The position numbers and the translations under genes are program-made. A stretch of 64,000 nt of DNA from the NCBI GenBank assembly GCA_964393405.1, contig CAYMTR010000004.1:1-64000 (forward strand), read 5' to 3'. The notes beneath the pieces are model-generated. The model was not told the DNA's origin, made no database searches, and was given only the letters and a program-made list of their open reading frames with translations. Position 1 is the stretch's first letter. Each line of letters begins with the position of its first letter. Of the stretch, positions 26,801-34,536 are shown piece by piece. Origin of the DNA: CAYMTR01 sp964393405 (GTDB lineage: Bacteria > Bacteroidota > Bacteroidia > Bacteroidales > Prolixibacteraceae).

Positions 26801-28107
26801 GGGTCGTCCTTTTCGAATTTATATTCTATTTTACCGCTTATTTTAAATTCTTTCATTCCGGCAATATTGCCCCATTGATATTTAAAGGCGGTAAGATCTC
26901 CATTAAGAATGGTTTCCTGAGTTGATGTATTAACTATTGATACTCTTTCCCAGTATGATTTTCCGTCGACAAAAGGGAGCTTATCTGCAGATGGGTCTAA
27001 GTGAAAATAAGTAGCTTTAGTAAATTCTTTAAGTATAGGAGTTTGCCCTTTTTTATCTTCAAAAAATTCGACTAAAAACTGACAATCAGGATAATCGTCA
27101 AGGGGATCTTCGTATTCAAGTGTATCGAATGGTTCTACCCTCCACGAAGAATGGAACCCAGTATGCGTATCGGCCGACAGAATTGAATCAGGGTCGTCGT
27201 AAGCTGGTCTGACAAGGCGGATGTATTTTTCGTTACCAGTCAATGATTGGTTTTGGACCTCATACTTAAAAAAGCAAACTTCGCTTGTACCATTATTTCT
27301 GAAATGCGAAGTGCCGGTAGGATCTTCGATAGTAACCCTCATAACATATGTGTAGCCGGGGTTCAGACTTACCTTGTCAACAGTGAGGTAGAGCAAAGTT
27401 TGGCTAAGCTCCTCTTCATACAATACCGGATATTTAGCTGTCAGAAAAGCTTCATTTGGGTCTAGATCAACATTTTCGGGTATTTCAACAATTTCAAAAA
27501 GGTATTTGGCATTTGGGGTTACAGCTGAGGGTTGCAACCAGCTGACCATTACGGCTTGAGGGCCAAGACCTGTATATGTCTCACCGCAATATGTATTGTT
27601 GAAAATAGGAGGGTCGAGGTTAGTAACCATAAAGAAAGTGCTGCAGCCCATAGGTTCTTCGAGCGAAAGTGCTTGTTCTGTGTTGAAATCGTAAGCAGTT
27701 ACACACAATTGGTAATATCCTTCGGGCAGACCTGCACCTGTTACAAGTTCAGCAAGGGTAATGCCTTCAATAACAATATGGCGAAGGTTAAAGGCTTCTG
27801 AAATATTATCAGTGTTGACAATACGGGTTGAACCGGGTTGAAGAGTAATGGGGTTTACAGGCTTGTAATCGGGTTCAGAAACAGCGCTTACACCATTGTC
27901 TCCTCGGATAGAGATTTTAAGGTAAAGGTCAATTTCCGGATAATCAATAGCAGTATGCGTGAGAGTGATCATTATCTTATTCGGGATATTCATATAATCC
28001 GATATTGAGGAAGTATATGGGGGTGTGACTGTTACGTTTACAGTGACAGGGTAAGATTGAGACATTGAGAGAAGGGGCAATGTCAGGATAATTAGGAGTA
28101 TGAGCAT
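20806..28107 (-). CDS. Giant exported TANFOR-like protein with carboxypeptidase-regulatory-like repeats
   Basis: From ATG at 28107 the protein has about 2,433 residues. It opens with a signal peptide (MLILLIILTLPLLSMSQ) and a module whose YPVTVNVTVTPPY..SISDYMN start, LPEGYYQLCVTAYD and SW/VEI strands resemble, from memory, the TANFOR domain of large Bacteroidota surface proteins. Many carboxypeptidase-regulatory-like or Ig-like modules follow, such as KISGKIEYKFEKDDPSTYPA, LKGRVVSNVNMQKGLNEALA, IKGRIVNESNTPVDAYVQF and LKGKVLLDGKPTPDAEVYI. The last ~300 residues are Gly-rich amphipathic strands with paired Cys, ending FDVKMYLNF. No toxin domain is seen. The frame stays open to 28242, but that extension is coded by a dispersed repeat and would bury the signal peptide. 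Confidence 0.85.
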   Translation of the reverse strand: MLILLIILTLPLLSMSQSYPVTVNVTVTPPYTSSISDYMNIPNKIMITLTHTAIDYPEIDLYLKISIRGDNGVSAVSEPDYKPVNPITLQPGSTRIVNTDNISEAFNLRHIVIEGITLAELVTGAGLPEGYYQLCVTAYDFNTEQALSLEEPMGCSTFFMVTNLDPPIFNNTYCGETYTGLGPQAVMVSWLQPSAVTPNAKYLFEIVEIPENVDLDPNEAFLTAKYPVLYEEELSQTLLYLTVDKVSLNPGYTYVMRVTIEDPTGTSHFRNNGTSEVCFFKYEVQNQSLTGNEKYIRLVRPAYDDPDSILSADTHTGFHSSWRVEPFDTLEYEDPLDDYPDCQFLVEFFEDKKGQTPILKEFTKATYFHLDPSADKLPFVDGKSYWERVSIVNTSTQETILNGDLTAFKYQWGNIAGMKEFKISGKIEYKFEKDDPSTYPASNAQIKLVAGFLLNDTVNKVRIPVPENEVPAEFLNIGMFNLTALPLASTSTAVNGNFIFSFFLPDNIVPGTIKKGFSYSLGGNEYQGDLMLYLKPVLDNPYYSGLTDIITFSQENYNLGTLTTYVYSYKLNAILYEGYKDAPSVKKNLENRNVYILRKPKKPGQPRYEGSHFSSSPHTFIPAEISNAGYSVVSTGLTQAGKDSQGKDVATVTFPRLIQNLVNDDDYYLWIKGTNIMNVEPFRYYVSMSEEENGNILEINGIDFSIGNSLVTDEKSKKESKTYSLNEPTVFSSNDITLQESTLNAYGLNESVVVEVPEFDFGIDKISEETGVYSDITEYSFTVESSFTIISDLPPMSGISGRIVYEFPAKTGNSRPLNSRKISLISCLVTDEPGEASKLIKSPSNAKDPGSFPGSYTLFTSQTDANGYFNFQFPNILPNIKNIDPTQGEFDVSTGKLNRNQSWTSWESDPGTEFEILYSKKPVKVKRVLRIVIEDEAGIFLSPCENFIIDPLKSSDVGTITAEVFSYKLKGGLNYEFWDPKDTINQKVTKYIWQPYIFPIKDAECYVLRSNYQINQYGLPSDEGQNIVGTLDDFPNFKIIARYTTDSQGEFEFDNLIFRNNPAPVLLHFRTKDMAGLVRFEPVTQTPKVNAFAKPAYFFRNDYDYSEITGFSTKMIPANPTLKGRVVSNVNMQKGLNEALAYLTITFNGAPEYKNHIKTDTTGKFDFTPDFEYLVNAKLLDKINNVNLRVGKYKFHYLENGVKKTKWEQNLDKSLFQMGRQVIFETIPLNANGNIKGRIVNESNTPVDAYVQFLENSSGATSVGAGEMHKTGSNLNFSTISTLGGSGVSGIANGKFDIPAIPGNHRLVVIPKDVAYFADTISVNVLNDADTEMGDIKVFERSHRIYFYVKAASSGLYSISSPLKGAKVSIIGCPNIPPFISDQNGKVNLSFKNVSETNLTLKVTGPTGSNYVPKMVSFVNEESESPVMLPSVILEPGISLKGKVLLDGKPTPDAEVYIELSKYTQTDVDINFTAEGEKSEAESQYLFTTHTKSDGTFEITTIPPELKNKTITVKAVYKKAFSGFGRQVGYSEKTEQDNIQQQGSTPVENRGNTMESNKTVIGDSKDVVVPNTSGNFTLNMTTFNDMVIKDLWGFPIEITKIEKQTNSNNVIVYGRVKPEGYSPGFDPLEPLSLDVFYVVYQPSDQMINNIPVGIPVESKVNVNSKRQLKMRYSNAFNVNLTTADGSLLAITRENQNSSSGRLNAAVHIIDNSFQYPSSYLDFDGVDFYFCRKMKIQNLSMYSPVIDVFNSKEKGNGSSVVKFNLCNLDNSLARDLKFKFINFNTTADVEKSFIEGQEITLNAVLHAQVKNAGEVNVEVGKIVLKNNAVLPSSGSTPIIVSLIDEGIYDVDKAWKLEARNWKVDPKVGGLISKDVTLHTGKIDIPIAEFNLRNDFAYIGKADCNNLTMGGYKVDVDPQAETTTGFNQSCGSDSKGHWQLIIHPPKSGKTPAVVKNLPNMNADLQLETVSLLSNGEDVFTIGTGAAPMKLYDVVDFKPILASSLNDGLILAGSLNFHIPRVKSNVGTLLTFTKNAHDSINPKADPIDLSFESKGNISFSTNAIGQRFSKSKKTFTTYGTVEEVGKLNPIKVLMTYQSMPQVKDINTTIIESPKAKGQTVNIGESKTYLEKIKCNMNAGQDDWSLFTFEGDMTGFSGIDAKSEKHMVFTVHGEIEAEQDKFAAEGINADFGLMKISYNKGRLLGSLVMDRIPLAGAIVSGVANILMDEVGWAFYSNASAEGVLAPEPTTVNMGILIGNYTSDLTSDMSSTVLKYSINKTMPETFNKGLLGFFMVGGRNLPLSGLDIGIDVKVAKAYVKVPIAAVDASFYGNFAGGSNEVGMGLNGMLRIEFGLGAITCTDLSGHAEANVIAGGKYVDGDLDFKGGADFGTSLTVSQGIPTPFGCEEALSIGYDVSGGFNFILGTGKGFDVKMYLNF

Positions 28108-28130
28108 TTTGAATTGTTGGGATGTTGTGC

Positions 28131-28204
28131 GGGGGGATTGCTTCGCAAGCTCGCAATGACGGGTTATTAGGGGGGATTGCTTCGCTTTGCTAGCAATGGC
28201 GATG
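28131..28204. repeat. Two tandem copies of a dispersed GC-richer repeat
   Basis: Copies at 28131-28161 and 28170-28204 both begin GGGGGGATTGCTTCGC and then contain GCAATG. They are of the ATTGCTTCGC...GCAATGACG kind found scattered between genes in many bacterial genomes. They are GC-richer than their surroundings and lie between the barrel gene and the giant protein gene. Read on the minus strand they give the spurious peptide IASKAKQSPLITRHCELAKQ. Confidence 0.85.
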
Positions 28205-28225
28205 CTTTCCATGGGATGGATGATG

Positions 28226-29896
28226 TCAGATTTTGTATACATAGCTTATCATGACTTTAGTTTCGTTAAAACTTTTGATTGTAGAAGACTCGGGATACAT
28301 GTTTTGTATGAGTCCAAGATTAAGTTTAAAAGAGTGTTTTGGATGGGGACGCCATGACATTGCTACGGTCAGGTTATTGACCCATCCATCTTCATTATTA
28401 AGATTGCTACGATTAATGGCAATCCCCAGATTGGAGTTCAGTTTTCCTTTAAAGAAAGATTTTCCTGCATTGGCACTGATACCGTAGATCAGTTGTTCCA
28501 TATATGCTGAAATCATTGAAGTATAATTTAATCCAGCTGTTACGCTTACGCCCGACTTCAGATGGTTAAAGAAATAGTTCATTAAGGCCATCCTGCTGTA
28601 AACTTCTGTATTATTGGCTGTAAATGGGTTATGGTCAGTAAGGTCCATCATCATAAGGTTTAGCTGCACCATCTGCTGGTTTTTTGTGTTATTGAAAGTA
28701 AGCATTGGTGTGATAGAAATGTTTCTGTTACTTTGATAAAGTTTTATAGTATCGTTTAGGGGTAGTCGGCCGGCCTGTTGATTTATGCTGTAATTACTGA
28801 AAGAACCGTTTAAGCTGAATACTTTTCCGCTATTATAGCTGAAACTGGCCATTGAAATAATACGGCTTGAACGGGATGCTTTATTCTTTTTCAGGTTGTC
28901 GTTTTGCAGTCCTATGTTGCCGCTGAAAGAAAATTTGTTTTTAAACAGCCTGAATTTAGTGTTTACGGTAATATTTTCAATATCTGTATTAAAGTAGTAT
29001 GCACCAAATGACTGATAATTAGGATCGACTCTCCTATATTGTAATCCTATTGAGAACTTTCCTGCGTTATAGTTCAATGTAGAAAGTAATGCAGTAGAAT
29101 ATTCGGATGATGAGTTGACATTGAAGTTGGCAAGAAGATTTTGGAGAGTGGCGTTTCCTGTTTCAAATGGCTGGACACTTGAGAGGTTCTTGGTTAACAA
29201 ACTTGCTGCTCCTTCAGTTTCCCATGTAAGCTTTTTAAAGAAAGTAAATTTGCAATGAGCACCAAAGACCGAATTTGCCTGAGGGGTTTTCGAGCCGTAA
29301 AGATTATTATCAAATGAAAGCGTATCGTCTTTTATCTGTAGGAAAATAATGTCAAAAAAGTTTTTCTGTGAACCTACTCCTATTTTAAAGCTATAACCTT
29401 TTCTTGTCGGGGTTTGAAGTGTGTCGTTAGGGTTTACAGTGTTTGGGATGGTCTTTTGATTGAAGTTGCCGTATACAGCACCAAAGCGGAAAATGCCCGG
29501 ATTCAGCTCGACACCTGCACCAAGGAAAGAGTGTCCGGCAAGTGTAAAAGGAGAGAATGACATATTTCTGTATCCCAGGTGGAGTTTTATCCATTTGTAA
29601 CTTGGGCTAAGTCCGAAACGGTTGAATGGTTGAGCATAGTCGAAGCTGTTGTTGCTATACAAGAATGAGAAAGGTAGCTGGAAGCTGTAGACAGAAAGAT
29701 TAACATTACCCGATAGGATATAAGAGAATGGGTCTCGGGTAGGCTCTTTGCCTGTCATGCTATAAATATTTGCAGTTGCAGAAAGGGAGCCGTCGATAGA
29801 AAAAGGCTTCTCATTTTTTAGGTTTGTCAAATCTTGCGCAAAGGCAGTATTTGTTAATGAAAAGAGAATTAGGAGAACAAGTTTAAAGCGTTTCAT
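28226..29896 (-). CDS. Outer-membrane beta-barrel protein of unknown family
   Basis: A signal peptide (about 1-20, ending AFAQ) is followed by more than 20 amphipathic strands with regular aromatic girdles, such as FSFLYSNNSFDYAQPFNRFG, WIKLHLGYRNMSFSPFTLAG, FSIGLQYRRVDPNYQSFGAYY and LNLGLIQNMYPESS, ending in MISYVYKI. This predicts a large outer-membrane barrel of 556 residues without a plug or TonB box. I do not recognise the family. It is the first gene of the minus-strand run that continues with the TANFOR-like giant, and it may anchor or export that protein; this is inference from order only. Confidence 0.8.
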   Translation of the reverse strand: MKRFKLVLLILFSLTNTAFAQDLTNLKNEKPFSIDGSLSATANIYSMTGKEPTRDPFSYILSGNVNLSVYSFQLPFSFLYSNNSFDYAQPFNRFGLSPSYKWIKLHLGYRNMSFSPFTLAGHSFLGAGVELNPGIFRFGAVYGNFNQKTIPNTVNPNDTLQTPTRKGYSFKIGVGSQKNFFDIIFLQIKDDTLSFDNNLYGSKTPQANSVFGAHCKFTFFKKLTWETEGAASLLTKNLSSVQPFETGNATLQNLLANFNVNSSSEYSTALLSTLNYNAGKFSIGLQYRRVDPNYQSFGAYYFNTDIENITVNTKFRLFKNKFSFSGNIGLQNDNLKKNKASRSSRIISMASFSYNSGKVFSLNGSFSNYSINQQAGRLPLNDTIKLYQSNRNISITPMLTFNNTKNQQMVQLNLMMMDLTDHNPFTANNTEVYSRMALMNYFFNHLKSGVSVTAGLNYTSMISAYMEQLIYGISANAGKSFFKGKLNSNLGIAINRSNLNNEDGWVNNLTVAMSWRPHPKHSFKLNLGLIQNMYPESSTIKSFNETKVMISYVYKI

Positions 29897-29940
29897 AAAT
29901 AATATGTTGCCGGTAATGTTATTATGAATATCCCTTAATT

Positions 29941-29948
29941 CAAATTTA
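29941..29948 (-). promoter_or_regulatory. Candidate -7 promoter element for the barrel/TANFOR run
   Basis: The minus strand reads TAAATTTG here, a match to TAnnTTTG, 45 bases before the barrel gene start. A clear -33 TTTG is missing. Confidence 0.45.
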
Positions 29949-30027
29949 AGTAAAAAACATAATATGGGGCATAAGGGTAGTCATATTTTATTGATTATAA
30001 AATTGCTGACTGATGTTTTGTTAAAAG

Positions 30028-30056
30028 AAAAAGGCTGCCTTTAGGGCAGCCTTTTT
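30028..30056. terminator. Strong hairpin terminator after the T9SS lamin-tail gene
   Basis: AAAAAGGCTGCC and GGCAGCCTTTTT form a 12-bp stem around a 5-base loop, with A and T tracts on both sides. It lies 19 bases after the minus-strand stop at 30076, so it separates that gene from the next minus-strand run. Confidence 0.92.
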
Positions 30057-30075
30057 GAAAAGATATAAGTTTAAA

Positions 30076-33000
30076 TTATTTCTTTATAACTTTAATCTTG
30101 GCAACTTGCTGATTATTGTTGTCAACATTGATCATATAGAAACCATTCGGAAGCGACTCTAGAGAAACAGATTCCTTTGAAGAATAAACCTTCTGTTTCA
30201 TTACAACCTGACCTGAAAGATTGACAACACTTATCACGTTGTCTTTTTGCAAGCCGGTAACAGTCAACATACCTGTAGTTGGGTTAGGATATGCAAATAC
30301 GCTATTGTTATTAAAATCAACAACAGAAGTTTTAACACCTACCCGATAAGTTGTAACAGCTAATCCGTTTTCTGAAGTCACAACAACCCTGTCATTGTTA
30401 GCCATTGTGGCAGCAGTTTTAGGAACGCCCTTGTTATCATGAAGTACATAAGTTGCACCATCTGACACCCAAATATTGGCAAGGAAAGTTTCAACAGGAG
30501 TTTCAGCACTTACGCCATTTATTTTTCGAGTACCTGTGTTTACAACCTGATAAAGATCTGAATAAACTAAAGCTTCATACCTTTTTGCAAAATCGCTCCA
30601 CAGCTCAAGGGTATAAGTTTTCTTAGTAACACCATCGGCGGCAGTAACAACAAGTACATCATCTTCATAGATGGTACCCATTTCCCTGACTTGTCCCATA
30701 TTGTTTTGAAGAACAAAAGTTGCACCCGGTGCAGCAATAAGGTAAGTGAAAAGACCTTGAACACTTGATCCATCAGGAATAAGTTTAATCATTGAAGCAG
30801 CCTGGTCAATTTCAAACACTTCTGAAATAACAAAAGCATCAGAAGACAGACTATTAGGTTTCAACTGGTAAGTAATTTTTGTTTCACCGTCTTGAGCGAT
30901 AACTTCGAAGAAGATATTGTCAGAAGCAATTACGTCAGCATAAGTTGAATCATGTTTCATCTGAACAAACGGTGCATAAGAACCGTCAGATTTGAATGCA
31001 CCATAGAGTGCTGAATTTGCTGGAGGCGTACAATTTTCGAATACCTCTTTTAATGTAGTACCAAAATTGAAGCCAGAAATAGTTCCAGTAGTTTCATTTA
31101 CAGCAACAGTGTACTTTGTAGAAGTTAGCAGTGCATTATTGTCGAGGCCCTCAGCTGTAACACTAATTGTATACTTTGTAGTATTGTTCTTATTTCGAGA
31201 TACAACAGTCATCTGATCGCCGTTTTGAAGCGGATCTGATCCCGTAAGGACTGTCGTTCCTCTGGTTAAAGTAATAGTTTGGCCTTCAATTGTAATAATG
31301 CGTTGCATAAACTGATCGATAGTAGTTCCGGTTTGAACACCACCACCAATTGTTTCACTTAAAGAGTACCCTTTGCTTACAGTATATGAAGCAGAAGCAA
31401 CTGTTGAAATGAATTCAGTGATTGGGTCAAGTTCCTGTGAACCGATATCGTTACAAATCATACTACGACCTTCAGGATATGGATAGCCTTCAGCTGTCCA
31501 GTATGCTTCAGTATGGTAGAACCATTCAGAAGGCTTATCAGTAATAGTATCGAGGAAAGAACCAGCGGGTTCAGGGTTACCTTTATAAATACTAGGAAGC
31601 CTTGTTAATCCGGAATTTTGATCATAAGTTGTATTGGGAAGTTCAATAAGTCCCCATGAATTACCATCACAGCGGCCTAATACATCAATTACCTCAACAT
31701 CATTAGGATCTCCAAGCGGTTTAAGGCCTTCACGAACTGAGTCGCCAACAATTTTATATAAAATCCAATCAGTACCATGCCATCCCCCACAAATATTTGA
31801 ATAGTTTGTATTTGCATCTTCAGTAGTAAATTCATATCCCCATGGGTTATAGCCATTTTTAAAATTGACATCTGCTTCGTCAAAAGCCGGATATAAGAAA
31901 GAAGTAGCATCCTGGTCATTAGGGAAAGCCCAAGCGAGTACAAATACGTCTCCACCTTCAACAATTGGATTGACGCTTAGATCAGGTTGTAATATTCCTG
32001 GTTGAACCTGCCAGCTTGCTTCATCCTGCCACACTAAGCCAGGAACATATCTGTTAAATCTACTTGCCCAATCAGCATCAGTACTGGCGGTTTTTATAGC
32101 ATCCCCCGGATTCTGACCACTGGTACGTGTTATTACATAATAGCTCAAATCAATTGGTTGATTTCCAGGATTGCATATTTCCAGGAAGAATTGTCTCCAT
32201 CCTGCACGGAAAATCAATTCGGAGAAGAATGGTTCAGCAGGGAAGGGTTGTTCATTGCCTGAAACATCAGATTCTTTCTCAAGCCTTATACTGTAAGTGA
32301 GCAATGTAGTATCATCTTCTGCAGTTGTATAGAATTTTACAGTTTTTGCATCGGTGGAACCAAAAAGGGAAGGCGCTCGAACAACATTAATTTTACAATC
32401 AGGATCTTCAGGTTTTGCAACAAGAGCTGGAATTCCGTCCCAGCTTGCAGGAACTTTAAGGACGTAATTGAATTTTGTTGGAGAGAAATCAGGTATAGTA
32501 TCACCCTTCCATCCGTAAATTCCTTTAAGATCTTCAGGAATATCAGGCCATGTTATTGAAGCAAGGTTTGCGTTATGGCTAGGAATATACAATTGAGCTT
32601 TTATAAAATATTCTTTAGTTGAAGAACCGTTTTCAGCAGTAACTTTAAGTTTGTCGCCTCTTTTAATGTCAGGTCTTTTAACACCATCTACCCAAACGAT
32701 TTCCCATTTTGCTTTTTCAGGTTTTTCGAGGTATTTTAATAGTGAGTCAACTCGTTCACTATATCCAGTGAAAATTGTATCCATTACAGATCCATATTCG
32801 CTTACGACATAAGGTGTGTACCATGTTCCATTATTGTTTCTTCCATTTTTGGGCAGAACTCTGCATTCAGAAGTGATAGGAGGTAATAATTTAAGACCGA
32901 ACTTCTGAATATCCATTTGATTTCCGCATGAATATAAAGTAAGAGAGTCTCCTGTCCTTACTGATGTATAGGCAGAGTCAATTTTGTTGTGTGTGAAATG

Positions 33001-33939
33001 GTATTTCCATGCAATACCGTCAACATATTCAAATTCGTTCATGATAGAGTCCTGACGGCGTGCACCCCAGTCAACATCCATAGTTTTGTTTGTCCAGTCA
33101 ATTTTGATTGAACTTGATTTAAGTCTGTCGGCATTAAGTCTGTAATCGCCATGATTTCCTATTGTCCAGAATTCCTTGCGACCCATTTCCCATCCACCGC
33201 TTACAAGAGTTGGGACAGGCAGCCATTCTGAGTCAGTTAAGTCAACTCCACGGGCTTTTTCCCAATCGGTAGTACCTTTTGTAACGCTGTATTTACGTAC
33301 TAGGATAGAATTACCGGTAGCATCAGGTACACCGGCAACGTCGCTTGCGCCATAATCACCGGGACGTGTTGAGGTAGAACTAGTAAAAACTCCATTAACA
33401 GCATCAACTACAATCGAATCATATGGAGTGTAATGATGCATTAAATAGAAGCAATAAGTGCCAGACCAGCAAACTAAGGCGTTTGCTCCGGTAGAAATAC
33501 TATCTGTAGGGTCTGAAGTAGGTGATTCTGAGGCATGAATTTGCATGTCTGCTTTCATCCACATGTCGTGTTTTGTATTAGAACCTCCATTTTCAAGTGG
33601 GTGTAGGATTGCTTGTTCATCTCCCCAGTCACGGACTGTGGCAATTAGAAATGTTTCACCCGGATAAAGCTTCTTTTGCGGGAGCTTCACAAAACCATCA
33701 GCAGCACGTGAGAATGCGTTTACAGTATCCCATGGAGCAGTTGACCATGGTGAAACACTTCCCACATCAAACTGGGATAAATCAATAGTATCCTTCCCCA
33801 TGTTACATAATTCCACATAGGAATGGTGGTAAGTATCCATTCTGACTTCAGAGAAAATCAGATTCTGGTAAGGTAGTTTCTGAGCCCTTAAATAAAAGGC
33901 AGATACCAGAAGGAGTAAGAGTAAAAGTTTAAACTTCAT
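30076..33939 (-). CDS. T9SS-exported lamin-tail-domain protein with repeated beta modules
   Basis: After a signal peptide (about 1-19) a lamin-tail-like domain (about 20-180) shows LIFSEVRMDTYHHSYVELCN and DTIDLSQFDVGSV. A second copy appears near 570 (FFSELIFRAGWRQFFLEICN, QPIDLSYYVI). Between and after them are repeated beta modules of about 80-110 residues that end in a shared pattern of the type V(V/T)(A/S)xxGxTKxYxI, for example LKVTAENGSSTKEYFIKA, MTVVSRNKNNTTKYTISV and LVVTAADGVTKKTYTLEL. The C-terminus is a T9SS type A domain (AYPNPTTGMLTVTGL, ending in KIKVIKK). The protein should reach the cell surface or medium. No catalytic motif is seen; an adhesive or structural role is likely. 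Confidence 0.88.
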   Translation of the reverse strand: MKFKLLLLLLLVSAFYLRAQKLPYQNLIFSEVRMDTYHHSYVELCNMGKDTIDLSQFDVGSVSPWSTAPWDTVNAFSRAADGFVKLPQKKLYPGETFLIATVRDWGDEQAILHPLENGGSNTKHDMWMKADMQIHASESPTSDPTDSISTGANALVCWSGTYCFYLMHHYTPYDSIVVDAVNGVFTSSTSTRPGDYGASDVAGVPDATGNSILVRKYSVTKGTTDWEKARGVDLTDSEWLPVPTLVSGGWEMGRKEFWTIGNHGDYRLNADRLKSSSIKIDWTNKTMDVDWGARRQDSIMNEFEYVDGIAWKYHFTHNKIDSAYTSVRTGDSLTLYSCGNQMDIQKFGLKLLPPITSECRVLPKNGRNNNGTWYTPYVVSEYGSVMDTIFTGYSERVDSLLKYLEKPEKAKWEIVWVDGVKRPDIKRGDKLKVTAENGSSTKEYFIKAQLYIPSHNANLASITWPDIPEDLKGIYGWKGDTIPDFSPTKFNYVLKVPASWDGIPALVAKPEDPDCKINVVRAPSLFGSTDAKTVKFYTTAEDDTTLLTYSIRLEKESDVSGNEQPFPAEPFFSELIFRAGWRQFFLEICNPGNQPIDLSYYVITRTSGQNPGDAIKTASTDADWASRFNRYVPGLVWQDEASWQVQPGILQPDLSVNPIVEGGDVFVLAWAFPNDQDATSFLYPAFDEADVNFKNGYNPWGYEFTTEDANTNYSNICGGWHGTDWILYKIVGDSVREGLKPLGDPNDVEVIDVLGRCDGNSWGLIELPNTTYDQNSGLTRLPSIYKGNPEPAGSFLDTITDKPSEWFYHTEAYWTAEGYPYPEGRSMICNDIGSQELDPITEFISTVASASYTVSKGYSLSETIGGGVQTGTTIDQFMQRIITIEGQTITLTRGTTVLTGSDPLQNGDQMTVVSRNKNNTTKYTISVTAEGLDNNALLTSTKYTVAVNETTGTISGFNFGTTLKEVFENCTPPANSALYGAFKSDGSYAPFVQMKHDSTYADVIASDNIFFEVIAQDGETKITYQLKPNSLSSDAFVISEVFEIDQAASMIKLIPDGSSVQGLFTYLIAAPGATFVLQNNMGQVREMGTIYEDDVLVVTAADGVTKKTYTLELWSDFAKRYEALVYSDLYQVVNTGTRKINGVSAETPVETFLANIWVSDGATYVLHDNKGVPKTAATMANNDRVVVTSENGLAVTTYRVGVKTSVVDFNNNSVFAYPNPTTGMLTVTGLQKDNVISVVNLSGQVVMKQKVYSSKESVSLESLPNGFYMINVDNNNQQVAKIKVIKK

Positions 33940-34490
33940 AGTCTTAAAATTTATGTTAATAATGTTTACTTGTATTGAATTTTATACGATATCAATTTGA
34001 TTAAATATTCATTTTAAGTGTTTCTTTAATTTAAGGAACCTTAAAATTAGAAATTATTTAAAGATATTAAAAACGTACTATAAAATATATCCATATTTAT
34101 CATGCAATTTGGGAGGACAATTATTTCTTTTGTCACATTACGATGTTTTTTTTGAACCCCTATTAATCAAATTCTACCCCTATTTGAATGGAAAAATTAA
34201 AATTATTCAATTAAGATTGATTAGAAAAATGGGGGGTATTGATGACCAAGAATGTCATAAATAATTATAAGGGAAATTGATTTTATTAGTATTCACTTAT
34301 ATTAGCAATGATATAATTGTATTGAACAATTCTTAAAGGCATATTTAAAGTGCAGATAAATACGATAAATTTTTCTGATGTTTTACAGTAGAATTTTTTT
34401 TTGGTGAAGGAACTTTTAGGAATGATACAAATGTTATAAAATTATTTGAAAACGAAATTTTTAACCTCTGTGAATTAATATTCATTTTAT
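33940..34490. other. Gene-poor AT-rich divergent intergenic region
   Basis: About 550 bases between the divergent lamin-tail gene and the FAS1/SusCD locus hold no supported gene. The region is very AT-rich with poly-T and poly-A tracts. Its notable content is a 9-base direct repeat described separately. No RNA gene or riboswitch was recognised. Its length is unusual for this gene-dense window and fits a regulatory region. Confidence 0.6.
34156..34184 (+). promoter_or_regulatory. Direct repeat ACCCCTATT with 20-bp period
   Basis: ACCCCTATT occurs at 34156-34164 and again at 34176-34184. The 20-bp spacing is about two helical turns, as expected for two protein subunits on one face of the DNA. 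It lies about 350 bases before the first FAS1 gene and about 220 bases before the lamin-tail gene start, so either could be the target. Confidence 0.45.
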
Positions 34491-34498
34491 TACATTTG
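34491..34498 (+). promoter_or_regulatory. Candidate -7 promoter element of the FAS1/SusCD locus
   Basis: TACATTTG matches TAnnTTTG and lies 38 bases before the first gene's ATG, giving a leader of about 30 bases. The -33 position reads CTCTGTG rather than TTTG, which would fit a promoter that needs an activator. Confidence 0.55.
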
Positions 34499-34536
34499 TC
34501 GGATATTAAAACATTATATTTTAATTTAGAGAAAAG

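Noticed and set aside
20806..28107. Polymorphic toxin with a C-terminal toxin domain
   Set aside because: The C-terminus is Gly-rich amphipathic beta sequence without a nuclease, protease or ADP-ribosyltransferase motif, and no immunity-like gene follows.
28108..28242. First 45 codons of the longest frame for the giant protein
   Set aside because: They are coded by a dispersed intergenic repeat and come before the signal peptide.
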